DNA of 64,000 nt from Mesostigma viride (taxonomy: Eukaryota; Streptophyta; Mesostigmatophyceae; Mesostigmatales; Mesostigmataceae): NCBI GenBank assembly GCA_009746045.1, contig RPFO01000296.1:1682388-1746387 (forward strand), written 5' to 3'. The position numbers and the translations under genes are program-made. This document shows positions 22,151 to 30,897 of the stretch, in pieces. The notes under the pieces are model-generated. The model saw only the letters and a program-made list of their open reading frames with translations, did no database searches and was not told the DNA's origin. Position 1 is the stretch's first letter, and each line of letters opens with the position of its first letter.

Positions 22151-23370
22151 AAAATCTGAGCGGTGTTGCCTACATCAAAGATCTTCTTGAAATGTCCTTC
22201 CCCTGCCTCGGAGTCTTTCATGCAATACCCTGTCAAGCCTGCATAACAGTGCATATTGTTCTCAGCACATTTCCTTGCATGGATGGATGCCCCAGGTGGG
22301 GTCCTCATCCACCACCCCAAGGCCTCTGAAATACTGCGCCTCACGTAACAATCTCTACATGTGTACACTGTCACTACGCCTTGGATATGCAACTTTCCTG
22401 CGGTACGCCCGCGTTCACACACGCAAAGGCCACGTTTGGCGTGCTTGTCACACCATGCTACGAAGGGGACGATGATAGTGTCATCAACATCATCCCCACC
22501 AGGGGGGTTAACGGTAATGCTGACATCCATCCAGCAAAATTCATGTTCTAAGGTTATTTTGGAGGGTTTTATTGTGGCTTTTCCATCCATGAAATCAGGG
22601 CACGTTGGCAAAACATCGGCATCATTGTCAACGCGACGCCTCTGACGTGGTCGGTGTGGCGGCGCCGCTGCAGCAGGAGCAGCACGCCGGGGCTGCCCTT
22701 GGTCAGGTGCAGATTGCAGAAATATTATGCCTGAACTAACAGCATTTGAAGGACCAGCTGCACCAGCGTTATCAGGACCAGCTGCATCAGCATTAGAAGG
22801 ACCAGCTGCACCAGCGCTAGAAGGACCAGCTGCACCAGCGCTAGAAGGACCAGCTGCACCAGCGCTAGAAGGCGGAAAGTTTAGACGGCGACGGGCTTTT
22901 GGACCACTGTAAAATTCAAGGATTCCAGGATCGTTGGCCGCCAGCACCCGGTGTGCTCTTGTCATGTGGCATTTTAACCCACCAATGGACAGGAATGTTC
23001 GTTTACAATACTTGCACTGCGTTGGAGGTTGGCGGTGTGCTGTCGCTGCGGGGTGCCGATCAACAGATGCCGGCGGAGATGCCGGCGGAGATGCCGGCGC
23101 AGTTGCCGGCGGAGATGCTGGCGGAGTTGGAAAATGAAAAACATCGTCTTCGGATGGTGGGTCTTCGGAAGGCGGAAGCATATGCACATCGTCTTCTTCA
23201 TCTATTTCGTCTTCGGATGGTGGTGAAGGCGGAAGCATATGCACATCGTCTTCTTCAGCTATTTCGTCATCATTGATAAATGCCCGATCGGCGCTGGTTT
23301 CTGGCCCCCCGTCGTCTTCATCGCCGTCATCACTAGAACAGCCAGCTTCCAGGTCGCAGAATTCACTCAT
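22111..23370 (-). CDS. C2H2 zinc finger-HUH Rep-like endonuclease
   Basis: 419 codons. The N-terminus is acidic with a tandemly repeated D-D-V-H-M-L-P-P motif (residues ~42-68). Next comes a classical C2H2 finger (C119, C122, H135, H140), a 7-residue repeat A-G-A-A-G-P-S (~168-210) and a basic patch R-P-R-Q-R-R-R (~240). The C-terminal domain has three motifs in the order of CRESS/HUH Rep proteins: a hydrophobic strand F-C-W-M-D-V-S-I-T-V (278-287, motif I position), K-L-H-I-Q-G-V (326-332, the H-x-Q-G form of motif II, metal binding) and G-Y-C-M-K-D (381-386, the Y-x-x-K motif III, with Y382 as candidate nucleophile and K385). Four Cys in the Rep domain may add a zinc knuckle. No helicase follows. 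The start is set by the ATGA overlap with the upstream ORF. Inferred role: DNA nicking for element replication or transposition. Confidence 0.6.
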   Translation of the reverse strand: MSEFCDLEAGCSSDDGDEDDGGPETSADRAFINDDEIAEEDDVHMLPPSPPSEDEIDEEDDVHMLPPSEDPPSEDDVFHFPTPPASPPATAPASPPASPPASVDRHPAATAHRQPPTQCKYCKRTFLSIGGLKCHMTRAHRVLAANDPGILEFYSGPKARRRLNFPPSSAGAAGPSSAGAAGPSSAGAAGPSNADAAGPDNAGAAGPSNAVSSGIIFLQSAPDQGQPRRAAPAAAAPPHRPRQRRRVDNDADVLPTCPDFMDGKATIKPSKITLEHEFCWMDVSITVNPPGGDDVDDTIIVPFVAWCDKHAKRGLCVCERGRTAGKLHIQGVVTVYTCRDCYVRRSISEALGWWMRTPPGASIHARKCAENNMHCYAGLTGYCMKDSEAGEGHFKKIFDVGNTAQILEEPGSHFVCQTP

Positions 23371-23906
23371 TGCTTGTCCTCTAACGCAGCTGCCTGATCC
23401 ACTGCAGCCGCCTGAGCCTCTGCCCTGGCGTCCTCTTGCGCTTTCTCTAGCTCGTCACTTGCAAAAATTAGAAGAGGAAGCGCGCTGTAAAGCTTCTCTG
23501 CCGCATGCAGCTTTTTCATTTGCTTTTCCTTCTCCAGCCTGTCGACCGTCTCGGAGTCCTTCTTGAATTTTTTTTGCAAAACAAAAAAGTTCCGCCGAAC
23601 TTGAAAATCGTGGGTTTCTTTGGCAATTATCTCGCATTGTTTTTTGGCCTCGTCGCGTTCCCGTTTTGCCAGCAAAATACGAACGTCAAGGTCTGTGACT
23701 GTCAACTCATGATTGTCGCCAAGGATTGATATGATATTCTTTACGGCACCGCCGATACTGACAAAATTGTCTATTTGCTGCTGGGTATGCTTTGCAGGTG
23801 ACGTTGGAATAGGGTCACTCTGCGTAGACGCTGCCTTCTGCGGCGTGGATTGGGAGGACTGCGAGCCTCCGGCTCCTTGGCTTGTGGGATCGTCGACGGT
23901 GTCCAT
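23367..23906 (-). CDS. Coiled-coil protein, ORF1 of the Rep cassette
   Basis: 179 codons. The N-terminal ~45 residues are Ser/Thr/Gln-rich and disordered. A long charged helix follows: R-E-R-D-E-A-K-K-Q-C-E-I-I at ~82 through K-K-F-K-K-D-S-E-T-V-D-R-L-E-K-E-K at ~112-130, then a Leu-containing helix and an Ala/Glu/Asp-rich tail. It ends L-E-D-K-Q-TGA, and the TGA overlaps the Rep ATG (ATGA, 23367-23370). This suggests coupled translation, and possibly an oligomeric partner of Rep, analogous in position to LINE ORF1. No family recognised. Confidence 0.6.
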   Translation of the reverse strand: MDTVDDPTSQGAGGSQSSQSTPQKAASTQSDPIPTSPAKHTQQQIDNFVSIGGAVKNIISILGDNHELTVTDLDVRILLAKRERDEAKKQCEIIAKETHDFQVRRNFFVLQKKFKKDSETVDRLEKEKQMKKLHAAEKLYSALPLLIFASDELEKAQEDARAEAQAAAVDQAAALEDKQ

Positions 23907-23986
23907 TTTCCAGGTTATAGTACTTGCCCGGTTATGGCGGCGGACTTATCCTAATCTTTTCCTCCACTTCCACTGGACAAGGCTAT

Positions 23987-24094
23987 TCGGCTACATCTGT
24001 GCGGTTTTCGGCTACATCTGTGCGGTTTTTCGGCTACATCTGTGCAGTTTTCGGCTACATCTGTGCGGTTTTCGGCTACTTCTGTGCGGTTCTC
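23987..24094. repeat. ~21-bp iteron-like direct repeats upstream of the Rep cassette
   Basis: Five tandem units of about CGGCTACATCTGTGCGGTTT, 20-22 bp apart, the last two more diverged. They lie ~80 bp upstream of the coiled-coil ORF start. Rep proteins of rolling-circle replicons often bind such iterons; here that is inference. Confidence 0.85.
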
Positions 24095-24371
24095 GGGTGT
24101 ACCTGTCCGTCGGTCCGTTGGATTCACACATCTGACGGTCGTACATCGGTGGGAGAGTAATCGGGCGGGAGAGATGAGCATTCTTATTGTTGTTGTGTCC
24201 CACGCCGCACATGGGCAGCAGAGAATCTACAGTGGCCGAGGGCCGGATATATTACCTAGTAGGCTGCGGTGTAAGGTGTGCACCTTCAGTTACAGCATGA
24301 GGTGGGCCCCGCCGCGCCGGCACCTAGGAGAGCCAGCCGTCTGGCCGGATCCGCGCCGGGTACTTTTCTCC

Positions 24372-24421
24372 ACAGCCGGATCCGTCCGGATCCGGCAGCC
24401 GGATCCGACGGATCCGGCTGT
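24372..24421. other. Long near-perfect hairpin (stem 23-24 bp, 3-nt loop)
   Basis: ACAGCCGGATCCGTCCGG.. faces ..GACGGATCCGGCTGT around a CAG loop, with one unpaired base in the stem. It contains four GGATCC sites. Possibly the nick or terminal structure of the Rep element, or an unrelated palindrome. Confidence 0.85.
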
Positions 24422-24592
24422 AAACGAAGCGCTGCTGTGCACCACAATGTCAAAATAAGATCGCGTCGAATTGTGAAAGTTCAGACGGGTCAGTACTTAT
24501 AGTAGAGATACGAAATCTGTGGCTTCAAATCGTTGCCCTGTCGTTCTGGCATCCTAGCCGCGCAAAACGTAAAAAAAACGCGGAAAACACGG

Positions 24593-24735
24593 CATTATAC
24601 GGTATTATACGGTATTATACGTCATTATGCGCTAAAACGTATTACGTATGAAAAATCATACGCTAAAAGCCAGCGTATTACGTATTATACCGTATTATAC
24701 CGTATTATACGGCGTATGATCTCACACTGGCCATG
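24593..24735. repeat. TATAC/GTATA palindromic cluster, copy 2
   Basis: CGGTATTATACGGTATTATACG on the left faces TACCGTATTATACCGTATTA on the right, bounded by CGTATGATCTCACACTGGCC. Inverted relative to 11990-12090. Confidence 0.7.
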
Positions 24736-24799
24736 ACAGTGTTACAGCCACGACGGAAACCCATCTGAGATCGACTCACCCAGGTGTGGGGCCAGCCGG

Positions 24800-25440
24800 C
24801 AGCATCATGCGCATGTGAGGACCTTCAGCGCGGCGCTCTGGAGGCAGACACCCCGATATTTACCGGGGTCAGCAGCAGAACCCTTCTTAATTGTACAGCA
24901 TGACTCGGATGGCCGTCTGCCACTCAGCAGGCCGGGAGGTTCATCATGCATGCAGAGAGCAGAACACGGTTGCAGAACGCGCTAGCAGTTCTAAGCTCCC
25001 GAACCGCCAGGTCAGGGGTCTTCAGCAGCTCCGACGGGCGAGAGGTGCATGGTCGGCACTGGCCGCCGCGTCGTACCGCAGACGAGCGAGGGCACCGTCC
25101 ATGCAGTTCCTCGATCCAAAGTGAAGGCCGGTGGACGAGTCTTGTCACACCGTTGGTGGCATGGCGACTGGCAAGGCAACCCTCCTTCAAGGCGGGGACT
25201 TGGTAGTCCGCGGCCGAGGAGGGCGCGGCCGCAGGCGGCAGGGGGGGGGGGGGGGGCGTGAGCCCGGCCTCCTGTCAATTAAGGAGGCTGTGGGCCAACC
25301 AGCGGTCACTGTGCTGACCGGCGCCCGCGCGCCGTCCCCCATGTGCTCCATCGGGGTGCGCTGCCGCCGGCCGCCGAGCCGGTCGAGGTGGTAACGAATC
25401 TCCTTGCCCTGGTTGTGAGCTAAGTTGGCAGGCCTTGGCA
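24800..25440 (-). pseudogene. Decayed RT fragment of a second LINE clade (minus strand)
   Basis: The minus strand gives 'R-P-S-E-S-C-C-T-I-K-K-G-S' and 'D-P-G-K-Y-R-G-V-C-L-Q-S-A-A' (about 24840-24920), the typical RT entry segment (K-K-G..D-P-x-N-Y-R-G-I-S-L). The rest is frame-shifted and GC-rich, with a G13 tract near 25243-25256. It ends just before the tail of the next LINE copy. Confidence 0.45.
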
Positions 25441-25462
25441 TCCGCGATGCATTGGGACGCCT

Positions 25463-26045
25463 ATATTAATTAATTAATTAAACACGTGCTCCCGCTCCCG
25501 TTGGGGAGCTAGTCACGGAGCACCGAAGTGCTTTTAATCCCTGTGTGTGCGCACTACAGGAGAAAGGGCAGAGACCCCCAGTCTCCTTCATGCCAAAGGC
25601 ATGGCCACAGCTGCATTCGGGCGCGCTAGCTAAAGGACAGGCTACCGATCCGGCAAACTGTGGGTGCAATAAGACCCATGTAAGCGTGGCATAACAAGTA
25701 GCCGGTGGGCAAGTAATCTGAACATAGCCCGGCAGGGCGTAGCATGGCTGTACTAGAACTAGGCTAAGGCTATGGCTGGTTGTGTACTGTGCGTTGGCGG
25801 CACGCCGGACTAGGTATGTTGGCACAGCTAGGCAAACATTTGAAGCATGGCTGCCTTAGCGGCACTGACTCCAATGGTTACAAGCTAGGGCTATTGCTAT
25901 TCTAGCCCGCTGGGGGCGTCCACATCTTGTGGTTGATCATCCTGGGTCCCCGCCCCTCCAGTACACCTTGGGCTTCTGGGGGGCCTGCTTATGGCGGAGG
26001 TATTCCGGCCACAGGTCGCGTCGCTGCTGTTGGGACGCCTATGCG
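25463..26045 (-). mobile_element. LINE family B, 3' end (5'-truncated, minus strand)
   Basis: Tail TTAA (25463-25482), hairpin GCTCCC-CAAC-GGGAGC on the minus strand (25494-25509), then a 3' UTR and the last ~45 codons of ORF1. Collinear in inverse orientation with 27480-28040. Truncated within the Q-Q-R-R-D-L-W-P-E-Y segment near 26035. Confidence 0.8.
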
Positions 26046-26217
26046 TCCTGAGCATGTGCGTAGGCCTCCACAAGGCTGGCCTTGAGCACCGGTTTTAGCA
26101 GCGGGTCCCGGTTATGCTTGAAGCGGTACATGCCGGGCGGCCAGGACCTTACCAACTTAGGGTTGCATGGTAGACCATGCAGCCATTAACCTATACAGAT
26201 CAGCTGCTGGCCGACCT

Positions 26218-26815
26218 CATTGAATTGAATTGAATTGTAACATAACTCCGTTGGGAGAATATGTAGCACATATCCCTGAGAAGGGGCGGCATATGGCTTT
26301 TAATACATTCTGGGCTACTTCCTGCAACTGGGTGGGAATGTAAGCTACCCGTGCTCTATAGGTGCACCAGGGCACCTGCACCCTCATGATCTATCACGCT
26401 ATCAGTATGCCCAGCTAAGGGGGAGCATGTCATCATTGTCATGTACGTGGGGGAAGATCATCATGCATGGCTATATACAAGAGCTACTAGGGCATGGCTT
26501 CTCAACAGCGAGCATCTCTCTGCATAGGTATAGTTAGCATGGCTAAATTCCACATGCAACATCCATCCATGCATGGGGGTCCCATTATAGACATGGCTTG
26601 GCTAAATGCTGAAGGCATCATCCATGGGGGCCATTATGGGCGCACATGCGCGTGGGCCACATGCTAGGCTAAGCCTGACTAATCTACACTACTGGTATAT
26701 ATTCCTAGTCTGAGGTGGCAGGAGGGGGCTGCCAGGGCTTGTACGTGGTCAACGTGGATGACCGCCCCCCTCCAGTATACCGGCTTCCCCCGTGCGCTCT
26801 GCCGGAGCTGACACA
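26218..26815 (-). mobile_element. LINE family A, 3' end (5'-truncated, minus strand)
   Basis: Tail of TTGAA units (26218-26237), CTCC-CAAC-GGAG hairpin (26246-26257), 3' UTR, then ORF1 C-terminus (P-V-Y-W-R-G and V-D-H motif around 26750-26800). Truncation falls within a few bases of that of the copy at 196-795, and the sequence beyond the truncation is also weakly similar in the two places (CTTATGAT.CC near 26906 and near 894). Confidence 0.75.
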
Positions 26816-26884
26816 ACGGTCTGAAAGTGCCAAAAAACACCCATCTTACTCCTAGCTGCAGTTATATTCAGATGATGGTCAAAC

Positions 26885-27616
26885 TTGGTGGCAAGCTTCC
26901 TTATGATACCTTGGAAGCTTGCCTGGAATGATTACCTGGAAGGCAAGTGCGGCGTGCTCATGAAGAAGCTTGAGGCCATCACCGCCCACACCGAGGCCCT
27001 GGCCACACAGGTCCCAAAGCTAGCGGAGCAGACGGCCACCATTGCCTCCCAGCCACCCCGGCAGGATGCTGGTGACCTCCCGCTCTCCTACGCGGACCTG
27101 CTGCGGACAGCGACCGCCTCCACCACCGACGCCATCGCCACGAAGCTCCAGGAGCTGGAGGACCACCGCCAGGCCCAGCAACGGGAGGTCACCGATCGCG
27201 CTCGCCGCGAGTGCCGAGTGGTGCTACGTCGCTTCCCCCAGAAGCCAGGTGAGACGTCAACCTCCCTTGCTGACGAGATCAAGAAACAGCTTCTTACCCT
27301 CATGGGCCTGGTAGGTGAGGTAGAACTGCGTGGGTGCCACCGCCTTCCCCACTCACGGGACAAGGCGGCCACCCCACCAGTCCTGCTCACCTTCATCTCC
27401 CCTGAGGATAAGCAGCGGTTCCTCTCTCGTCGCAAGCGGTTGCACGACCTCACCTGGACGCTGGATGACGACCTAACCCCCGCTCAGCAACAGCAGCGAC
27501 GCGACCTGTGGCCGGAATACCTCCGCCATAAGCAGGACCCCCAGAAGCCCAAGGTGTACTGGAGGGGCGGGGACCTGATGATCAACCACAAGATGTGGAC
27601 GCCCCCAGCGGGCTAG
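26885..27616 (+). CDS. LINE ORF1 protein (family B), 5'-truncated but open
   Basis: 243 codons. The first ~17 residues look like read-in from flanking sequence. After that come a helical stretch (K-K-L-E-A-I-T-A-H-T-E-A-L-A at ~26), an acidic linker, and the conserved C-terminal half: C-R-V-V-L-R-R-F (RRM-like strand), E-L-R-G-C-H-R-L-P-H-S-R-D-K-A, L-L-T-F-I-S-P-E-D-K, D-D-D-L-T-P-A-Q-Q-Q-Q-R-R-D-L-W-P-E-Y and V-Y-W-R-G. Homologous block by block with the family A protein at 9121-10530 but clearly diverged, so a separate lineage. Inferred RNA-binding chaperone. Confidence 0.65.
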   Translation: MVASFLMIPWKLAWNDYLEGKCGVLMKKLEAITAHTEALATQVPKLAEQTATIASQPPRQDAGDLPLSYADLLRTATASTTDAIATKLQELEDHRQAQQREVTDRARRECRVVLRRFPQKPGETSTSLADEIKKQLLTLMGLVGEVELRGCHRLPHSRDKAATPPVLLTFISPEDKQRFLSRRKRLHDLTWTLDDDLTPAQQQQRRDLWPEYLRHKQDPQKPKVYWRGGDLMINHKMWTPPAG

Positions 27617-28046
27617 AATAGCAATAGCCCTAGCTTGTAACCATTGGAGTCACTGTCGCTAAGGCAGCCATGCCTAGAATGTTTGCCTAGCTGTGCCAAC
27701 AAACCTAGTCACGTGCCGCCAACGCACGGTACACAACCAGCCATAGCCTTAGCCTAGTTCTAGTACAGCCATGCTACGCCCTGGCTATGTTCAGATTACT
27801 TGCCCACGCTCCTTGCTATGACATGCTCACATGGGTCTTATTGCACCCACAGTTTGCCGGATCGTTAGCCTGTCCTTTTAGCTAGCCGCGCCCGATTGCA
27901 GCTGTGGCATGCCTTTGGCATGAAGGAGACTGGGGGTCTCTGCCCTTTCTCCTGTAGTGCACACACAGGGATTAAAAGCACTTCGGTGCTCCGTGACTCC
28001 CCAACGGGAGCACGAGTTTAATTAATTAATTAATTAATTATGATAC
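26885..28046 (+). mobile_element. ORF1-only LINE (family B)
   Basis: ORF1 frame 26885-27616, then ~380 bp of 3' UTR, ACTCCC-CAAC-GGGAG hairpin (27997-28010) and TTAA tail (28016-28040). As in family A, nothing separates the ORF1 stop from the 3' UTR. The 5' end is probably truncated or replaced near 26930. Confidence 0.65.
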
Positions 28047-28370
28047 CTAGTTTTAATGTGCCAAGTTGCACCTTGGCTGGTTACATGGTGCTTACTGAAC
28101 GGTGACGTCGAAAAGCATTAAAAACGCAAAAAATGCCAATTTTATTCATTATTAATTGCACAAACATCACAAATCATGTCTGCTTGACCTGTAAATGGGT
28201 AGATAACTTATTTACATCATATTTAGCTTACCTACCAAATTGCACCCGAGTTAGACACGGTTTGGAAAGCAATTATGCTGTCAAACGTCACACAAAGCCT
28301 ATTTTAGGCATTTTATTAACAAGTTGATGCCTCCATTAATGCAAATGAGCTTAGATTCACCTAGAAATTG

Positions 28371-30095
28371 TTAACCCTTAAACCGTCTTGACTGGGACCA
28401 CGAGAACGGACTGAGTTGACCTATCTTTGCAAACACGCTAGTATCAAGCCCAATAACATTTTCTGGCCCACCCTTGTATCCAAGCATGCTTTTATATCAA
28501 GTTTTGATGGGGTCATGTTGTTGGTCACATTTCCATGCTCCAAGGGTGCTATAAATAGCATGCCCCCCAAGGGGGTACCAAAAAAAAAGGGTATGAGACC
28601 TATACCATGCAATATAAACCATTTATACAAATCAGTTGGGCTTGGCCCTTCAAAGGTAGTTTGCTATACTCACAGGCATGGCATAGATGCACTCACATCA
28701 TGAAATGGCAGAGAGCTGCCTACCACAGCTAGCAAAATGCCCAAAATAACTCAGTCCGTTATAACGGCCCCAGTTTTTAGGGTGTGTTTCGCTAGCACTA
28801 CCGTATAGTTTCTTTGTGGCAACCTGGCCAACATCATCATAAACAACCACAAATGCATCCAAATGCACAGCCCCAGCATACAGAGCTACTGCCATTCTAT
28901 GCATTGGGTATAAAGCTTGTGCAATCAACCATACGCACACGGACGGTCGCAAGGAGGAGGCATAGCAAGGTGGAGATTACTAGTGCAGCAAAGGTATAAA
29001 AAAGCACCCCTAAAGTGTTGTCAATGATGAGAAAAACAAATGGTTTAAGCTGGACATGCTGCCATGCCAGCAGGGTCATGTTTCTAGCTTGCAAGGAGCA
29101 CACAACAAGAAGCTAGCAAGACATGAAGTGGTGCAGAAAGCTTGCCATGGAAACACTACTTTCGACCTGCATGAGCGAGGGATAATCACCTTGGTATTAC
29201 ATATATCTTATCCATGAACGACCCCGACCGTGTTCTCACCACCATGAGGCTAATATTGGCTGAACGGAAGTGAATATGGGCTAAAATCTGCCCGACATTG
29301 GCGTACACCAACCAATTGACAAGCCTGTGCAAAGAAGCAGCAAACCACAAAAAAACGATTACAAACCTTCTAGTACAAGCCTACGAACAAGTGCCAAACG
29401 TTAAACTATATATACTGGGTTCTTACAAGACGCCAGCGCTCAAATACGTACCAGCTGGAGACCGGACGTTACCTTGCTTGCGGGAGCCAGCACCCCCACA
29501 TTGTAGATGTATCCACCGCGGCTTTTTTCAACACGCCACTAACCACAAATGCTAAAAACAATTTATATATTGCATCAGTGCGCAAACAAATGGACTTTCG
29601 CTGCGATTAATGACGTAGCCCTGGCATGCTCATCGCCTGGCCGCCCTAACGAGCTGCCGCAAGGAAAAATTGCTCCGAAGCCTACATTCGCATTTCTATC
29701 TGTTCCGCAGCTAGGTATGCAGCATGTTTATGACATAAATAATATTTCCACAAAATTTCAGCGCAATCTGATCATCCGTGCTCCTGCCCCAATCATCTTT
29801 TGCTTCGCCATAGCCGGAATATTGCATGCACGACAAAATTATTTTTATGCACGTCGTCTTCGTTCGACCATGGTACCCCCCTGGACTTGCAAGCGCGTAG
29901 CACCCTGGCCAAGTGTCCGATGGACGGTCTGAGAAGTGCTGCGGATAGGCCACGTGGCCAGCTTTCAGGATCCGTCGAGTTGACCGTTAAATTCAAAGTG
30001 GCGCGGCGCCCAGTTCTGCCACAAACTCGGTCCGTTTAAATGGTCCCAGTTCGACTGGGACCATTATAACGGACCCGTGACGATTTAAGGGTTAA
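28371..30095. mobile_element. 1.7-kb non-autonomous DNA element with short TIRs
   Basis: The left end TTAACCCTTAAACCGTC (28371) and the right end GACGATTTAAGGGTTAA (to 30095) are inverted copies with one mismatch. Subterminal GACTGGGACC and GTCCGTTATAA motifs recur near both ends (28389, 28753, 30027-30072), including a GGTCCCAGT-TCG-ACTGGGACC hairpin at about 30042-30062. No transposase inside. Open frames are short and unsupported. Confidence 0.65.
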
Positions 30096-30897
30096 ACACA
30101 TCATTTGTGAAGTATGAAGCCTAACTAGGAACTTGCATCTTACAATTAATTGCAGTTAATGACAATATTCTGCTGTCACATGTCACCGCGATGCCAAATT
30201 AAGACATTCATTACACCGTAGGTGGTGGGAATGATCTCAGTTTGGCTTGAAATCTGGCAGGCAGTTATGCTGCACCATGTGCTACACAAGTCTCCCAAGT
30301 TTTACTGAGATTGCACATCAGATGGCGAAAAAACTGTGACGTGTGCCAGCAGCCAACAACTCGCACTTCCTAGAAAGTGCACACCTCCAAGCAAGCAACA
30401 GAGGTCCTAGTGAGCTTAAACTTGGTACCACTCCGGTATAATGATATACACATCAGTGAGAACGAGACATCCAGCAACTAGCCATCGTAAAATCACCAAG
30501 TTGTGACATGTGAAAGCATAAGAATGCCAGTTTATTCGTCTATCTATAACACACATCAATAACACATGGAGAGCCCACTGGCCACCATTGAAGAGCCCTC
30601 GCATGGCATGCATGCAAACGTCATCATGCTATGCCTTCATCAAGCTGCATGCCCTGCACGTCGACTCATTTTGCTGCAGCCCGCATGTGATCCAGCATCC
30701 TCTTCCTTGCTCGTTGTTCCGCATAGGAAAGTGGCATGCAGAGTCGGTGTGCCAACTCTTGGCGCACCATGCCAGCATGCATGCTCTGCGCAAGTGCACC
30801 AACGCCCATGGCCCTTAATTCCACGCTTGTCAGTCCCAGTTTTGACACGCTTGTTAGAGCGGTGTGCATAGGTCACCTTGTTCACATGGTGGAGGTG
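30096..30897. other. Unassigned sequence 3' of the transposase gene
   Basis: No gene recognised on either strand. Possibly the 3' flank of the transposon whose gene ends at 30898. Confidence 0.35.

Larger units (their letters stand above)
21633..24425 (-). mobile_element. Candidate Rep-type (HUH) mobile element, two overlapping ORFs
   Basis: Compact minus-strand cassette: a ~21-bp repeat array upstream (23987-24094), coiled-coil ORF (23367-23906), zinc finger-Rep ORF (22111-23370) joined by an ATGA overlap, a C-terminal continuation in another frame (from ~22150 to 21828), and direct repeats with hairpins downstream (21633-21830). A ~50-nt hairpin lies at 24372-24421. The borders are inferred from the repeats; no target-site duplication was found. 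Replitrons and other HUH elements of algae are the obvious comparison, but I cannot confirm membership. Confidence 0.5.

Noticed and set aside
22727-23276. Plus-strand open frames with G-P-A-A-P-A-L-E and M-P-A-E repeats
   Set aside because: Antisense shadows of the 7-residue repeat and acidic region of the Rep-like ORF.
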